A stretch of DNA of 64,000 bases, from contig CAKVEW010000010.1 in the NCBI GenBank assembly GCA_934746015.1, forward strand, positions 47,230 through 111,229, written 5' to 3'. A program made the position numbers and the translations under genes. Source of the stretch: an uncultured Clostridium sp. (GTDB lineage: Bacteria > Bacillota > Clostridia > Clostridiales > Clostridiaceae). Position 1 is the stretch's first letter. Each line of letters begins with the position of its first letter. Positions 44,614-54,319 of this stretch are shown one piece after another. The notes beneath the pieces were generated by a model. That model searched no databases. It was not told the origin of the DNA and was given only the letters and a program-made list of their open reading frames with translations.

Positions 44614-45445
44614 TACTACATTATATAATGATTTAACTCCTGCCAAACAACTTGATAAAAAAACCTTAAATAAAATGGTTTGGCGTTCATTATTCTTACA
44701 AGCTTCATTTAACTATGAAAGAATGCAAGCAGCTGGATGGTTATATGGGATTTTACCTGGACTTGAAAAAATTCATACTGATAAAGAAGATCTTTCAAAA
44801 TCAATGAAACACAACTTAGAATTCTTTAATACTCATCCATTCCTTGTAACTTTTGTTATGGGTATAATATTATCATTAGAACAACAAAAGGCTGATACTA
44901 ATACTATAAGAGCTGTCCGTGTTGCTGCAATGGGCCCTTTAGGTGGAATTGGAGATGCTATCTTCTGGTTTACACTAGTTCCAATTACTGCTGGTATTAC
45001 TGCTAATATGGCTATTGGTGGCTCCTTAGCTGGACCAATATTATTCTTATTAATATTTAATGCTGTTCAATTTGGAATTAGATATTGGTTAATGCATTGG
45101 TCATATAACTTAGGTTCAAAAGCTATTGATATATTAACTAAGAATGCAAAAGAATTTACACGTTCAGCTTCTATGCTAGGTGTATTTATAGTTGGTGCTC
45201 TTACATCTAACTATGGTGCAACAAAATTAGCTATTGAAATACCAAATGGAGAATCTCCAATCGTCCTACAAAATATATTAGATGGAGTTCTTCCTCAAAT
45301 GCTTCCATTAGTATTCACATTAGGATTATTCTTCCTAATCAAGAAGAAAAAATGGTCTCCAGTTGCTTGTATCGGACTATTATTAGTAATTGGTATATTG
45401 GGGGCTTTAATTGGTCAAATATTTGGATTCACAATGTGGGCATAA
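44597..45445 (+). CDS. Mannose/GalNAc-family PTS EIID
   Basis: About 282 residues. SLFLQASFNYERMQAAGWLYGILPGL, AAMGPLGGIGDAIFWFTLVPI and the C-terminal helix are EIID marks. Three closely spaced in-frame ATGs occur (44594, 44597, 44603); 44597 has the best spacing from AGGAGG, but 44603 is possible. Overlaps EIIC. A terminator follows. Confidence 0.92.
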   Translation: MKMESNTTLYNDLTPAKQLDKKTLNKMVWRSLFLQASFNYERMQAAGWLYGILPGLEKIHTDKEDLSKSMKHNLEFFNTHPFLVTFVMGIILSLEQQKADTNTIRAVRVAAMGPLGGIGDAIFWFTLVPITAGITANMAIGGSLAGPILFLLIFNAVQFGIRYWLMHWSYNLGSKAIDILTKNAKEFTRSASMLGVFIVGALTSNYGATKLAIEIPNGESPIVLQNILDGVLPQMLPLVFTLGLFFLIKKKKWSPVACIGLLLVIGILGALIGQIFGFTMWA

Positions 45446-45469
45446 AATAGTTTAATATAAAAATAATAA

Positions 45470-45506
45470 AAAGGACTTTGCAATTAAAAAGCAAAGTCCC
45501 TTTTTG
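45470..45506 (+). terminator. Terminator of the PTS IIB-IIC-IID operon
   Basis: AAAGGACTTTGC / GCAAAGTCCCTTT stem, then TTTTT. Confidence 0.87.
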
Positions 45507-45600
45507 TGAATATCATATAAGCTTTTTATTTCCTTTTTTTTCTATTAGATTTATAATATAGATAGTTCTAAAAAATATTTTATACAATGGGGGAGTTTAA

Positions 45601-46086
45601 ATGAATATTAAAAATGAGGTAAGCATAAGAAAAATATCTAAAGATGCAGAAGATTTATTTCGTGGAGGATTTTTTTGCTCTGAGGCACTAGTAAGTTCCA
45701 TACGTTCTAATTTTGAGTTAGATATACCTGAAGAAGTTATAGCTATGGCTTCAGGATTTCCTATTGGTATAGGCCGTTCTAAGTGTCTTTGTGGTGCAGT
45801 ATCTGGTGGAGTTATGGCTTTGGGGTTATTCTTTGGTCGTACTAAACAAGGAGATTCAAAAGTAGAGAAAAATTTAGAATTATCAAAAGAACTACATGAC
45901 TGGTTTAAAGATGCTAACGGTAAAAATGCTCTTTGTTGTCGTATACTAACTAAAGAATTTGATATGTCTAAAGGCGCTCATAAGGAACAATGTATACATT
46001 TTACAGGTATGGTTGCTGGAAAAGTTGCTGAAATAGTTGTAAGAGAATTAAATTTAGTTAATATAGATAACTTAGTGTCAGTATAG
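45601..46086 (+). CDS. C_GCAxxG_C_C-family putative redox protein
   Basis: 161 residues with the family's Cys pattern: FFCSEALV, KCLCGAVSGGVMALG (C-GCAxxG-like), LCCRILT, EQCIHF. These proteins are predicted redox-active or metal-binding, with no proven function. Preceded by GGGGGAG and followed in 11 bases by a TDT-family transporter, suggesting a two-gene operon. Confidence 0.85.
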   Translation: MNIKNEVSIRKISKDAEDLFRGGFFCSEALVSSIRSNFELDIPEEVIAMASGFPIGIGRSKCLCGAVSGGVMALGLFFGRTKQGDSKVEKNLELSKELHDWFKDANGKNALCCRILTKEFDMSKGAHKEQCIHFTGMVAGKVAEIVVRELNLVNIDNLVSV

Positions 46087-46097
46087 GAGTGAAGATT

Positions 46098-47027
46098 ATG
46101 ATTAAGAAAATACCACTTCCTATTTCCGGGGTAATACTTGGCTTTGCAGCCTTAGGTAATTTACTTCAAAGTTATTCTGAACCTATAAGATTAATCTGTG
46201 GACTTATAGCCTTTATATTAAGTTTATTATTAATATGTAAAATTATAATGTATCCATCTATGATAAAAGAAGATATGAAAAATCCTATTATGGCTGGTGT
46301 ATCTGCCACCTTCCCAATGGCTTTAATGCTTTTATCTACCTATGTAAAACCCTTTATTGGACAAGGTGCCATTTATATTTGGTATTTAGGAATACTTATT
46401 CACTTAGCTTTAATAATTTATTTTACAATAAATTTCATATTAAAGTTTAATATAAAAAAAGTTTTTACCACATATTTTATAGTTTATGTTGGAATAGCTG
46501 TTTCAAGTGTTTCTGCTCCAGCCTTTGAAAAAACTAATATAGGTACACTAGCATTTTGGTTTGCATTTATATCATGTTTATTATTACTAATAGTTGTAAC
46601 TTATAGATATATTAAATATAAAGATATTCCTAATCCCGCTAAACCATTATTCTGCATTTATGCAGCTCCTGTAAGCCTTTGTCTTGCTGGATACATGCAA
46701 TCAATACAAACAAAATCATTACCAATGATAATTTTCTTAGGTACTTTATCACTTATAATATATCTTATAGTCTTATTTAAGTTACCTAAGCTTTTAAAGT
46801 TACCTTTCTTTCCTAGTTATTCAGCATTTACATTTCCTTTCGTTATAAGTGGAATTGCAATGAAAATGACTATGGGCTACTTAACTAAAATTGGCTATAA
46901 TGTTGAGTTTTTAAAATATATTGTTTTACTACAAACAATAATAGCTACTTTATTAGTACTTTATACTTTATACAGATATATAGTATTTTTAATTCCAGAA
47001 AAAAGAGACTATTCAATAACTCAATAA
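46098..47027 (+). CDS. TDT-family (TehA/Mae1-like) transporter
   Basis: 309 residues, ten membrane helices in five hairpins. PLPISGVILGFAALGNLLQ and MAGVSATFPMALMLLSTYV fit TehA/SLAC1/Mae1 channels for anions such as dicarboxylates, chloride or sulfite. The ATG at 46098 is better placed after GGAGTG than the GTG at 46089. Substrate unknown. Confidence 0.85.
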   Translation: MIKKIPLPISGVILGFAALGNLLQSYSEPIRLICGLIAFILSLLLICKIIMYPSMIKEDMKNPIMAGVSATFPMALMLLSTYVKPFIGQGAIYIWYLGILIHLALIIYFTINFILKFNIKKVFTTYFIVYVGIAVSSVSAPAFEKTNIGTLAFWFAFISCLLLLIVVTYRYIKYKDIPNPAKPLFCIYAAPVSLCLAGYMQSIQTKSLPMIIFLGTLSLIIYLIVLFKLPKLLKLPFFPSYSAFTFPFVISGIAMKMTMGYLTKIGYNVEFLKYIVLLQTIIATLLVLYTLYRYIVFLIPEKRDYSITQ

Positions 47028-47046
47028 TTTTTATTCTTTTATGCAA

Positions 47047-47090
47047 ATAAGAAACAACTTACAATATCCCAAATATTGTAAGTCGTTTCT
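47047..47090. terminator. Bidirectional terminator-like hairpin
   Basis: GAAAC-A-ACTTACAATA / TATTGTAAGT-C-GTTTC long stem between convergent transporter and acetyltransferase genes. Confidence 0.7.
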
Positions 47091-47122
47091 AGTTATCTTA
47101 TATATAACATCTCAATAATCTC

Positions 47123-47725
47123 TTATCTATAGATCAGTTCTTGAGCCCTAGCTTTATCACTTTCATTGATTGCTCTTAAAACTTTACATGGATTTCCTAC
47201 TGCAACTACATTTGCAGGAATATCTTTCGTTACCACGCTCCCAGCTCCAATTACTGTGTTATCACCAATTGTAACTCCAGGTAATATAATAGCACCTGCA
47301 CCTATCCAACAGTTTTTTCCAATATAAACTGCTTTATTATATTGAGTTACAGGCATACGGAAATCAGGATCTATTGGATGTGCTGCAGTAGCCACTGTAA
47401 CATTAGGTCCAAACATAGTATAATCCCCTACATAAATATGTGTATCATCTACTAATGTTAAATTAAAATTAGCATACACATTATTTCCAAAATGAACATG
47501 CTTTCCACCCCAGTTACTACGAAATGGAGGTTCAATATAACATCCTTCTCCTATTTCTGATAGCATTTCTTTTAACATATTTTTACGTTTTTCATATTCT
47601 GTTGGACGTGTTTCATTAAAATCATATAACTTATCTAAACACTTGGTTTGCATATCTAATAATTCCTCATCACCGCAATTATAAATCTTTCCACTATGCA
47701 TTTTTTTATATTCTCTCACTTTCAA
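47123..47725 (-). CDS. Maltose/galactoside O-acetyltransferase (left-handed beta-helix)
   Basis: 200 residues. N-terminal Mac domain (MHSGKIYNCGDEELLDMQTKCLDKLYDFN) then hexapeptide repeats (VYIGKNCWIGAGAIILPGVTIGDNTVIGAGSVVTKDIPANVVAVGNPCKV) with catalytic His in ATAAHPID. Transfers acetyl from acetyl-CoA to a sugar hydroxyl; LacA and Maa cannot be told apart here. Own ribosome site; downstream of the GH43 gene. Confidence 0.92.
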   Translation of the reverse strand: MKVREYKKMHSGKIYNCGDEELLDMQTKCLDKLYDFNETRPTEYEKRKNMLKEMLSEIGEGCYIEPPFRSNWGGKHVHFGNNVYANFNLTLVDDTHIYVGDYTMFGPNVTVATAAHPIDPDFRMPVTQYNKAVYIGKNCWIGAGAIILPGVTIGDNTVIGAGSVVTKDIPANVVAVGNPCKVLRAINESDKARAQELIYR

Positions 47726-47811
47726 CTCCCCTTATTCATCTAATTCTTTTCATTCAAACACTTTAATTTTAATAAATTTTGTAATTACTATTAAAAACTA
47801 TATTTATACTT

Positions 47812-49305
47812 TTAAATATATTTACATTGGAAATTTGTGAACTCTGAATAATTACAACAGCTTGATCCATATGAATATAAACCGATAATAACCCCTGTAA
47901 ATCCTCCAGCAACCTCTGAAGAAAGATATTTAGTTTGTGCTGTTCCAAGATTAACTTCCTCTCCGTCAGACTTAATATAAAAGCTATAATAATTATTTGT
48001 TGTATTAATAATAAGTGTAACTTTGTTACTATTTAAGTCCATTGTTTCCTCTACTGACTTTATATCACCAATATTAAGGCGTTTAATTTCTCTGTAACCA
48101 TTTTCAGTTTTTTGTATTGCTAAATCATAATGATGATTTTCATCCATATATAAAGTTATTCCTGCTTCCCCTTCTGAGATACATATATCACAAGTAATGA
48201 TAGCATTAAAATCTCTTTGGCGAAGTCCTATAAATGTTGGAGAATCTACCTCATCAAGTGTCACTTCAGTTCCTTTTAAACTCAATTTGTTATCATAAAG
48301 CATGTAATTATTCTTATTTGGTATACGAAGATAACACCATTCCTTATCCCAATCAGTATTTTCAAAAGTATAATGTTTTTTCTCATTTTGAATAATATTC
48401 TTATTAATATTATTTATATTGAATGTCTTAGTTGTTGTCCCATTATCGCCTGCCTTAAACCAACCATTATCATCAAAAAAAATTGGAGTTAAAAATACTT
48501 CACGTCCTAGATAATGGTATTGATGCCACTGTCCTTGTTGGCGAAAACCGAGATGTATTATCCACCAGTTACCTTCATTATCTTCAATAAGATCACCATG
48601 CCCTACTCCTTGTATTTCATAGCCCCCTAAATTTCTATTAGTCAAGACTGGATTTAATTTATATCCTTCAAATTCACCATAGGGAGAGTTGCTACGTGCA
48701 TATGTTACCATATGCCCATATTCTGTTCCGCCCTCTGCTACCATCAAATAATACATTCCATTTATTTTATACATATGTGGACTTTCAATAAAGCGTCCCC
48801 CTGATCCTGTCCAAATAGTACGACTTGTTGTTAGCTTTTTACCTGTTGCTATATCAATTTCACATTGAACAATTCCATTAATTCCATAATCATCTATGCC
48901 ATTACTTATAAAATAAGTTTTTTCATCTTCAAAATATAGAGATGGATCAATTCCCCCTTGGTCTACAAATATAGGATCAGACCATTCTCCATAAATATTA
49001 TCTGTCCATACATAAAAGTTTTCATTAGTTGTATTATTATTAGTAGTCATATAAAATCTACCATTATTATATCTTATTGTTGGAGCAAAAACTCCTCCTG
49101 AACTATTTATCTTTTCAAGCTTAACCTGACTTTCTTTTGTTAAGCAGTGTCCGATTTGCTTCCAGTTAATTAAATCTTCGCTTTCGAAGAGAGGAACTCC
49201 TGGAAAATATTGAAATGAACTACATACAAGATAATATGTATCATTAACCTTACATACACTTGGATCTGGATAGAATCCTTTAATTATAGGATTATTATAT
49301 TTCAT
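47812..49305 (-). CDS. GH43 beta-xylosidase/arabinofuranosidase
   Basis: 497 residues, no signal peptide. Five-bladed propeller ~1-310 with catalytic residues in GFYPDPSVC (Asp base), GGIDPSLYF (Asp) and IESPHMYK (Glu acid); ~320-497 is a beta-sandwich domain of the GH43 C-terminal type. It should trim xylo- or arabino-oligosaccharides in the cytoplasm. Start at 49305 has GGAGGAAAG; the longer frame from 49344 does not. Confidence 0.9.
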   Translation of the reverse strand: MKYNNPIIKGFYPDPSVCKVNDTYYLVCSSFQYFPGVPLFESEDLINWKQIGHCLTKESQVKLEKINSSGGVFAPTIRYNNGRFYMTTNNNTTNENFYVWTDNIYGEWSDPIFVDQGGIDPSLYFEDEKTYFISNGIDDYGINGIVQCEIDIATGKKLTTSRTIWTGSGGRFIESPHMYKINGMYYLMVAEGGTEYGHMVTYARSNSPYGEFEGYKLNPVLTNRNLGGYEIQGVGHGDLIEDNEGNWWIIHLGFRQQGQWHQYHYLGREVFLTPIFFDDNGWFKAGDNGTTTKTFNINNINKNIIQNEKKHYTFENTDWDKEWCYLRIPNKNNYMLYDNKLSLKGTEVTLDEVDSPTFIGLRQRDFNAIITCDICISEGEAGITLYMDENHHYDLAIQKTENGYREIKRLNIGDIKSVEETMDLNSNKVTLIINTTNNYYSFYIKSDGEEVNLGTAQTKYLSSEVAGGFTGVIIGLYSYGSSCCNYSEFTNFQCKYI

Positions 49306-49550
49306 TTTGCTTTCCTCCATTCTCATAAATAATTTTAAACTCAATATATTTTTTATTCTTATTTGATATAAGAGTTTTCTAATTATATCATTACTTTTAT
49401 GCTAGCTAATACCTATATTTTTTGTGATAAAATACATAAATTTCGCAACATTTCCCATATTAATCAACTCTTAAATATCTAATAATATCTATATTTACCA
49501 TATCAAAATCAACATAATAAATTCTTTAACTAATAACCAAAAAAGATTAT

Positions 49551-49760
49551 ACTTAAGTGAGACTCTAAATCTCTGATTTAGACAGTCGAACTTACTCCTA
49601 TGACCGAAGAGAATAGGAGTTTCCTATATGACTCTAAATCTCTGATTTAGACAGTCGAACTTAAGTGACATTCCAAAACTTGTTTTGGTTAATGGAACTT
49701 ACACAGAGTGCACTCCTATGAAGGTCGAGAATAAGAGTTTCCCTTATGATTCCAAATTTG
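49551..49760 (+). repeat. Array of covarying hairpin repeats (~35-bp units)
   Basis: Module A occurs at 49561-49587, 49630-49656 and, with different bases, 49669-49694. Each has a 4-bp stem, a 7-bp stem, a 2-3-nt loop and a 2-nt bulge on the 3' side, then GAACTTA: GACT-CTAAATC-TCT-GATTTAG-AC-AGTC versus CATT-CCAAAAC-TT-GTTTTGG-TT-AATG. Module B occurs at 49594-49620 and 49712-49738 (ACTCCTAT...ATAGGAGT / ATAAGAGT, then TTCC). ACTTAAGTGA precedes two A units. Not a CRISPR. It ends 17 bp before the DUF4317 start codon. Confidence 0.8.
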
Positions 49761-49776
49761 ATTGAGAGGTTTTTAT

Positions 49777-51183
49777 ATGAGAAAAAAAGATATACTTGAA
49801 TTAAAGAGAAGACTAAAGAAAGATCATTGCACCTTTACTAAAATGTGTGGTTGCTATGTTAATGGAGAAAAACATATTATTTTAAAATTTAGAGAAACCT
49901 TTTTAAACTTAGATGAAGATGAATATTTTAAATACTTGGAAATAGCAAAGAAGGTGCTGTCTGGAACTATAGGAAATAACATATTAGAATTAAACTTTCC
50001 TATTAATGATGACCTTGTAAATGAAAAGCAAATTTCTCTTATGCAGCTTAAAAATAGCCAATTAAAGGATGATACCCTTCTTGATAATTTTTATGATTCA
50101 ATTATAGATAATTATGATTACACTGGTAATTTTTTAATACTAATCTTTCATGATGCTTATGATGTTATTACTAAGACTAAGGATAATGCAAAACTAGATG
50201 AGTCTGAAGAGGTATATGAATATGTGCTATGTGCAATATGCCCTGTTTCACTTTCAGAACCTGGCCTTAGATATTTCGAAGAAGAAAATAAAATCAAAGC
50301 TCGTATTAGAGACTGGGTCGTAGAATCTCCAACTAATGGATTTGTATTCCCTGCTTTTATTAATCGCAGTTCAGATGTTAACTCAATTATGTATTACACT
50401 AAAAATGCAAAAGACACACATCCTGAACTAATGGAAAATGCCTTAGGTTGTGATTCAAAACAAACTGCTACTATACAAAAGGAAACCTTCCAATCAATTA
50501 TTAAAGATTCCTTTGGTGCTGATGAAAAGAAGGCTGAAAAAATCTTTATGGAAGTACAAGAAAATTTAAATAATATGATTGATGAATACAAGTCTATTTA
50601 TGAGGATGTAGATTCAGAACCTATAACTTTAAAAAAGGATGATATACAAAGCATTTTAATAGAAAGTGGAATTCCTGAAGAAGTTACTACCGAGATTGAA
50701 AAATCCTATGAGGAAATTTTTGGTGATGACCTACCACTAGCTGAAAATTTAATTGATTCAAAGGTTCTTAAAGCAAATGAGCAAATAAAAAGAGAAAAAC
50801 ACCTACAAAAACAAGTAGAAATACTTCAAAATAGGCTTGAAGAAGTAAAACAAGAAGTTGCTGTAGACAATGAAACTTCTATGCCTAACGTTGATAATAT
50901 TGAAAATGATAATGAAAACTTAAATGATGAAAATGATAATATAACTTTAGAAGATTCTTCAGAAATTAATTTAAAAGAAGGCTCAGAATCTAATTTGGAA
51001 GAATCTGAAGATAAAAATATAGAAGATAGTAATGACCTTCCTAACTATGATGTTATACTTCAAGTAAAGCCTGAAAAAATACCTCAAATAAAGTCACAAA
51101 TAATTGATGGACAAAAGTGTATAGTTATTCCTATTAACGAAAATGAACAAACTACCGTTAATGGATTAGATGACTTAATTTGA
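49777..51183 (+). CDS. DUF4317 family protein
   Basis: 468 residues. The N-terminal ~330 residues match the DUF4317 style (MRKKDILELKRRLKKDHCTFTKMCGCYVNGEK, CPVSLSEPGLRYFEEENKI, WVVESPTNGFVFPAFINRSSD). Then a coiled coil (~330-360), a highly acidic Asn/Glu/Asp spacer (~365-425) and a short conserved-looking end (YDVILQVKPEKIPQIKSQ). Soluble; function unknown. ATG at 49777 follows AGAGG. The hairpin array lies immediately upstream, perhaps in its leader. Confidence 0.8.
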   Translation: MRKKDILELKRRLKKDHCTFTKMCGCYVNGEKHIILKFRETFLNLDEDEYFKYLEIAKKVLSGTIGNNILELNFPINDDLVNEKQISLMQLKNSQLKDDTLLDNFYDSIIDNYDYTGNFLILIFHDAYDVITKTKDNAKLDESEEVYEYVLCAICPVSLSEPGLRYFEEENKIKARIRDWVVESPTNGFVFPAFINRSSDVNSIMYYTKNAKDTHPELMENALGCDSKQTATIQKETFQSIIKDSFGADEKKAEKIFMEVQENLNNMIDEYKSIYEDVDSEPITLKKDDIQSILIESGIPEEVTTEIEKSYEEIFGDDLPLAENLIDSKVLKANEQIKREKHLQKQVEILQNRLEEVKQEVAVDNETSMPNVDNIENDNENLNDENDNITLEDSSEINLKEGSESNLEESEDKNIEDSNDLPNYDVILQVKPEKIPQIKSQIIDGQKCIVIPINENEQTTVNGLDDLI

Positions 51184-51208
51184 TGTTACACCTCCACTTT
51201 GGTATAAT
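51180..51208 (+). promoter_or_regulatory. Promoter of the thioredoxin-like gene
   Basis: TTGATG (51180-51185), 17-bp spacer, TATAAT (51203-51208), 28 bp before the ATG; the -35 overlaps the DUF4317 stop. Confidence 0.72.
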
Positions 51209-51235
51209 ATTCTAAAAGGGATAGGAGGATTCAAA

Positions 51236-51586
51236 ATGTTTGAAGGAAATAAGTATGAAGAAGATATAAAAGCATTTCAAAAAGTACTTTCTACACAAGC
51301 AGATGAATTATTGGCTAATGAAGATAAAGCTGTTGTTTATATTGGAAGAGCAACTTGTCCATTTTGTCGTAAATTTGCAAGTAAATTAAGTGCCTTAGCC
51401 GATAAGGTTGACACAACTATTTATTATGTTAATAGTGAAGATTACTTAGATAATGGTATTAGCAAATTTAGAAATAAATATAATATCGTAACTGTGCCAG
51501 GTTTTATAGTTCATAAAAATGGAGAAACTGAAGTTCGTTGTGATTCTTCAACTCCAGAAGATGAAATATTAGATATGATTAAATAA
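51236..51586 (+). CDS. Thioredoxin-like protein, PedC/BrcD type
   Basis: 116 residues, thioredoxin fold with active-site CPFC (GRATCPFCRKFASKLSAL) and cis-Pro in TVPGFIV. Closest in style to bacteriocin-transport accessory thioredoxins, which are common in Firmicutes without any bacteriocin nearby; none is seen here. No signal peptide. Own promoter, AGGAGG, terminator downstream. Confidence 0.88.
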   Translation: MFEGNKYEEDIKAFQKVLSTQADELLANEDKAVVYIGRATCPFCRKFASKLSALADKVDTTIYYVNSEDYLDNGISKFRNKYNIVTVPGFIVHKNGETEVRCDSSTPEDEILDMIK

Positions 51587-51627
51587 AAAAGGATATAATT
51601 CCTCCGTAAGTAGGAATTTACAACCTA

Positions 51628-51676
51628 AAAAGACTATCATTGCGGGATTATAAATCTCATAATGATAGTCCTTTTA
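51628..51676. terminator. Bidirectional terminator
   Basis: GACTATCATT / AATGATAGTC with an inner hairpin, A-rich before and CTTTT after; between convergent thioredoxin-like and recQ genes. Confidence 0.75.
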
Positions 51677-51697
51677 TTTAACTTACTTTGTAGAAGT

Positions 51698-54133
51698 TTA
51701 TCCCTTAAGAATAATATTATTTAGTATTACTGCTCTTATAGCTTCATATTTAATATAATCTGGTAAACTCTTTTTAATAGCTTGAATTTTATCTATTCCA
51801 TTCTTATTAATAGCATCTAAAATCATTTTTTCATCTTCTTTATTATAATACTTATCATAATCTATCTCTATGCTATAATCTCCACTAGCCTTTATATAAT
51901 CAGTTATATATCCAAGGATTGTTGAAATTGATATTTCCATATCCTCTGATATGACTTCTATATCTTCCCCCATATTAAGCCTATCTAAAACTATTTCAGA
52001 AGCTCCTCTAGTTTCTCCATCTATAATAAGCTTTTTCCTCTTTTTTTCTCTCCAAACAGGATCAAGCCCATTTTCAATAATATATCTATCTACTTCTTCA
52101 ACTATTTGCTGACCATATGCCTCAATCTTTTTTGGGCCAATCCCCCCAATATCTTTAAGTTTTTCTAATGTATTAGGATAACGTCCACTTATTTCTTTTA
52201 AAGTATTTTTACTTAAAACCATTTGCAAAGGAAGATTTAATTTCTTTGCAAATCCTTCTCTTATCTTAATTAGTCTTTCTAAAAGATCTTTATCACTATT
52301 AACTTCAAAATAATCATCTTCTATTTCTTCAAATTTATTATTATCTACTGCTATTTCCTTTTCAATATTATTTTCTATAATATAGGCCTTAATTATATCT
52401 ATAAATTTTTCACCATATCTCTCATATTTGATTTCCCCAACTCCTGAAATTTCAAGAATTTCTTCTTTAGTAATAGGATATTTAATACTCATTTCTCTTA
52501 AAGTTCCATCACCAAATATCATATATGGAGCTTTTCTTTCCTCTTGTGCTATCTCTTGTCTTAATAATCTTAATTTTTCAAATAAATCATTGATTTCAAT
52601 TCTATTACTTTCAATATTAACTTCTTTAAGAAGAACCTTTACTTCTCCCTTTATAACCTTAAAGGATATATTATTTAAGGCTACAGTTGAATATTCCTCA
52701 TTAACCTCTAGATATCCATGGGCAATTAGTATATTTATAAATTCCTTTAATCCATCACTAGAATATTCCTTCATTATTCCATAGGTACTAAGCTCATCAA
52801 ATCCTAAATTTAAAAGCTTCTTATTTTTAGAACCTCTAAGAACATCCACTATCATTCCAACCCCAAAGCTTCTCTTCATTTTATAAATACAAGATATAAC
52901 CTTTTGAGCTTCTATAGTTTTATCCTTCACTTCACCTTTATTTAAACAATTACTACAATTACCACATTCTCCTTCATAGGAATCACCAAAGTAATTTAAT
53001 ATATATTTTCTATAGCAACTATTTATATAAACTAAGCTTGTCATTTGCTGAAGCTTTTTATACTGATTATTTTTCCTTATTGGGTCTTCAGTACTAACTT
53101 CAATTAGATACTTTTGAGTAATAACATCTGCTGGTGAAAAAAGCATTATACATTCACTTTCTTCCCCATCTCTTCCTGCTCTACCTATCTCTTGGTAATA
53201 TCCTTCAATATTTTTAGGCATATTGTAGTGAATAACATATCTTATATTAGGTTTATCGATACCCATACCAAAGGCATTGGTAGCAACAATTACATTAGTT
53301 TCATCATTTATAAATTCTTCTTGGCATTTAATTCTTTCATCATTTGAAAGACCTGCATGATATCTTCCTACATTAATATTATTTTTATTTAGTAATTCAT
53401 AAAGGCTATCAACCTCTCTTCTTGTTGCTGCATATATTATTCCTGCATCCTTAGAATTACCCTTTATATAATTAAGTAAAAACTTCTTTTTTTCTATTCC
53501 CTTAATAACATTTATCCTTAAATTTTCTCTATCAAAACCAGTAACAAATATCTCTGGATTATTAAGTCTTAATAAATTTACAATATCATTTCTTACTTCT
53601 TCAGATGCTGTTGCTGTAAAAGCTGTTATAATTGGCCTTTCTATAAGTTTATCAATAAATGTTGAAATTCCCTTATAGCTTACTCTGAAGTCATGTCCCC
53701 ATTGGGATACACAGTGTGCTTCATCAATAGCAACTTGTGCAATTTTCACTTGCGTTATTGCTGTAATAAATTCATTTGAGTGAAGTCTTTCAGGTGCCAC
53801 ATAAATTATCTTATATCTTTTATTTTCAATACCATTCATTACCTCATTAAATTCATAAGTAGATAAGGAACTATTTAAAAATGCAGAGTTTATTCCCATG
53901 GAGTTTAAAGTATCTACTTGATCCTTCATAAGAGATATAAGTGGTGAAATTACTATTGTTATTCCATCTAAAATTAAAGCTGGAATTTGATAGCAGAGAG
54001 ACTTTCCCCCTCCAGTTGGCATGATAGCAAGCACATCTTTTTCACTTAATATTTCATCTATTATTTTTTCTTGCCCTCTTCTAAAACTCTTATATCCAAA
54101 ATACTTTTCTAAAACTTCTAACTTATCAATCAC
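51698..54133 (-). CDS. recQ: RecQ-family ATP-dependent DNA helicase
   Basis: 811 residues. Helicase motifs: GGGKSLCYQIPAL (Walker A), AIDEAHCVSQWGHDF (DEAH), TAFTATA, QEIGRAGRDG (motif VI); zinc cluster CYRKY...CGNCSNC; RQC winged helix; two HRDC domains (~515-590, ~640-715; REIAQEERKAPYMIF and KKLNLPLQMVLS); a C-terminal helix-turn-helix region. Unwinds DNA 3'-5' in repair. Two HRDC copies and length above 600 mark a longer RecQ class. Confidence 0.93.
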   Translation of the reverse strand: MIDKLEVLEKYFGYKSFRRGQEKIIDEILSEKDVLAIMPTGGGKSLCYQIPALILDGITIVISPLISLMKDQVDTLNSMGINSAFLNSSLSTYEFNEVMNGIENKRYKIIYVAPERLHSNEFITAITQVKIAQVAIDEAHCVSQWGHDFRVSYKGISTFIDKLIERPIITAFTATASEEVRNDIVNLLRLNNPEIFVTGFDRENLRINVIKGIEKKKFLLNYIKGNSKDAGIIYAATRREVDSLYELLNKNNINVGRYHAGLSNDERIKCQEEFINDETNVIVATNAFGMGIDKPNIRYVIHYNMPKNIEGYYQEIGRAGRDGEESECIMLFSPADVITQKYLIEVSTEDPIRKNNQYKKLQQMTSLVYINSCYRKYILNYFGDSYEGECGNCSNCLNKGEVKDKTIEAQKVISCIYKMKRSFGVGMIVDVLRGSKNKKLLNLGFDELSTYGIMKEYSSDGLKEFINILIAHGYLEVNEEYSTVALNNISFKVIKGEVKVLLKEVNIESNRIEINDLFEKLRLLRQEIAQEERKAPYMIFGDGTLREMSIKYPITKEEILEISGVGEIKYERYGEKFIDIIKAYIIENNIEKEIAVDNNKFEEIEDDYFEVNSDKDLLERLIKIREGFAKKLNLPLQMVLSKNTLKEISGRYPNTLEKLKDIGGIGPKKIEAYGQQIVEEVDRYIIENGLDPVWREKKRKKLIIDGETRGASEIVLDRLNMGEDIEVISEDMEISISTILGYITDYIKASGDYSIEIDYDKYYNKEDEKMILDAINKNGIDKIQAIKKSLPDYIKYEAIRAVILNNIILKG

Positions 54134-54319
54134 CTATACTTTTCTCCTTCTCTAACCTGCTATATATTTCTTATCTTAATTATAACAAATAACTAAAAAT
54201 ATATTCCTATATTGTTAAGTCATTGAATAAAAAATCTAATACCTGGAAAATTAAAAATAGTACTTCATCAAATAAGATTAAGCACTATTTATATAAGGTC
54301 TTTCTACTATTAATAATAG

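Noticed and set aside
49551..49760. Possible CRISPR array
   Set aside because: Units are of two alternating kinds, repeats are not identical, there are no unique equal-length spacers and no cas genes nearby.
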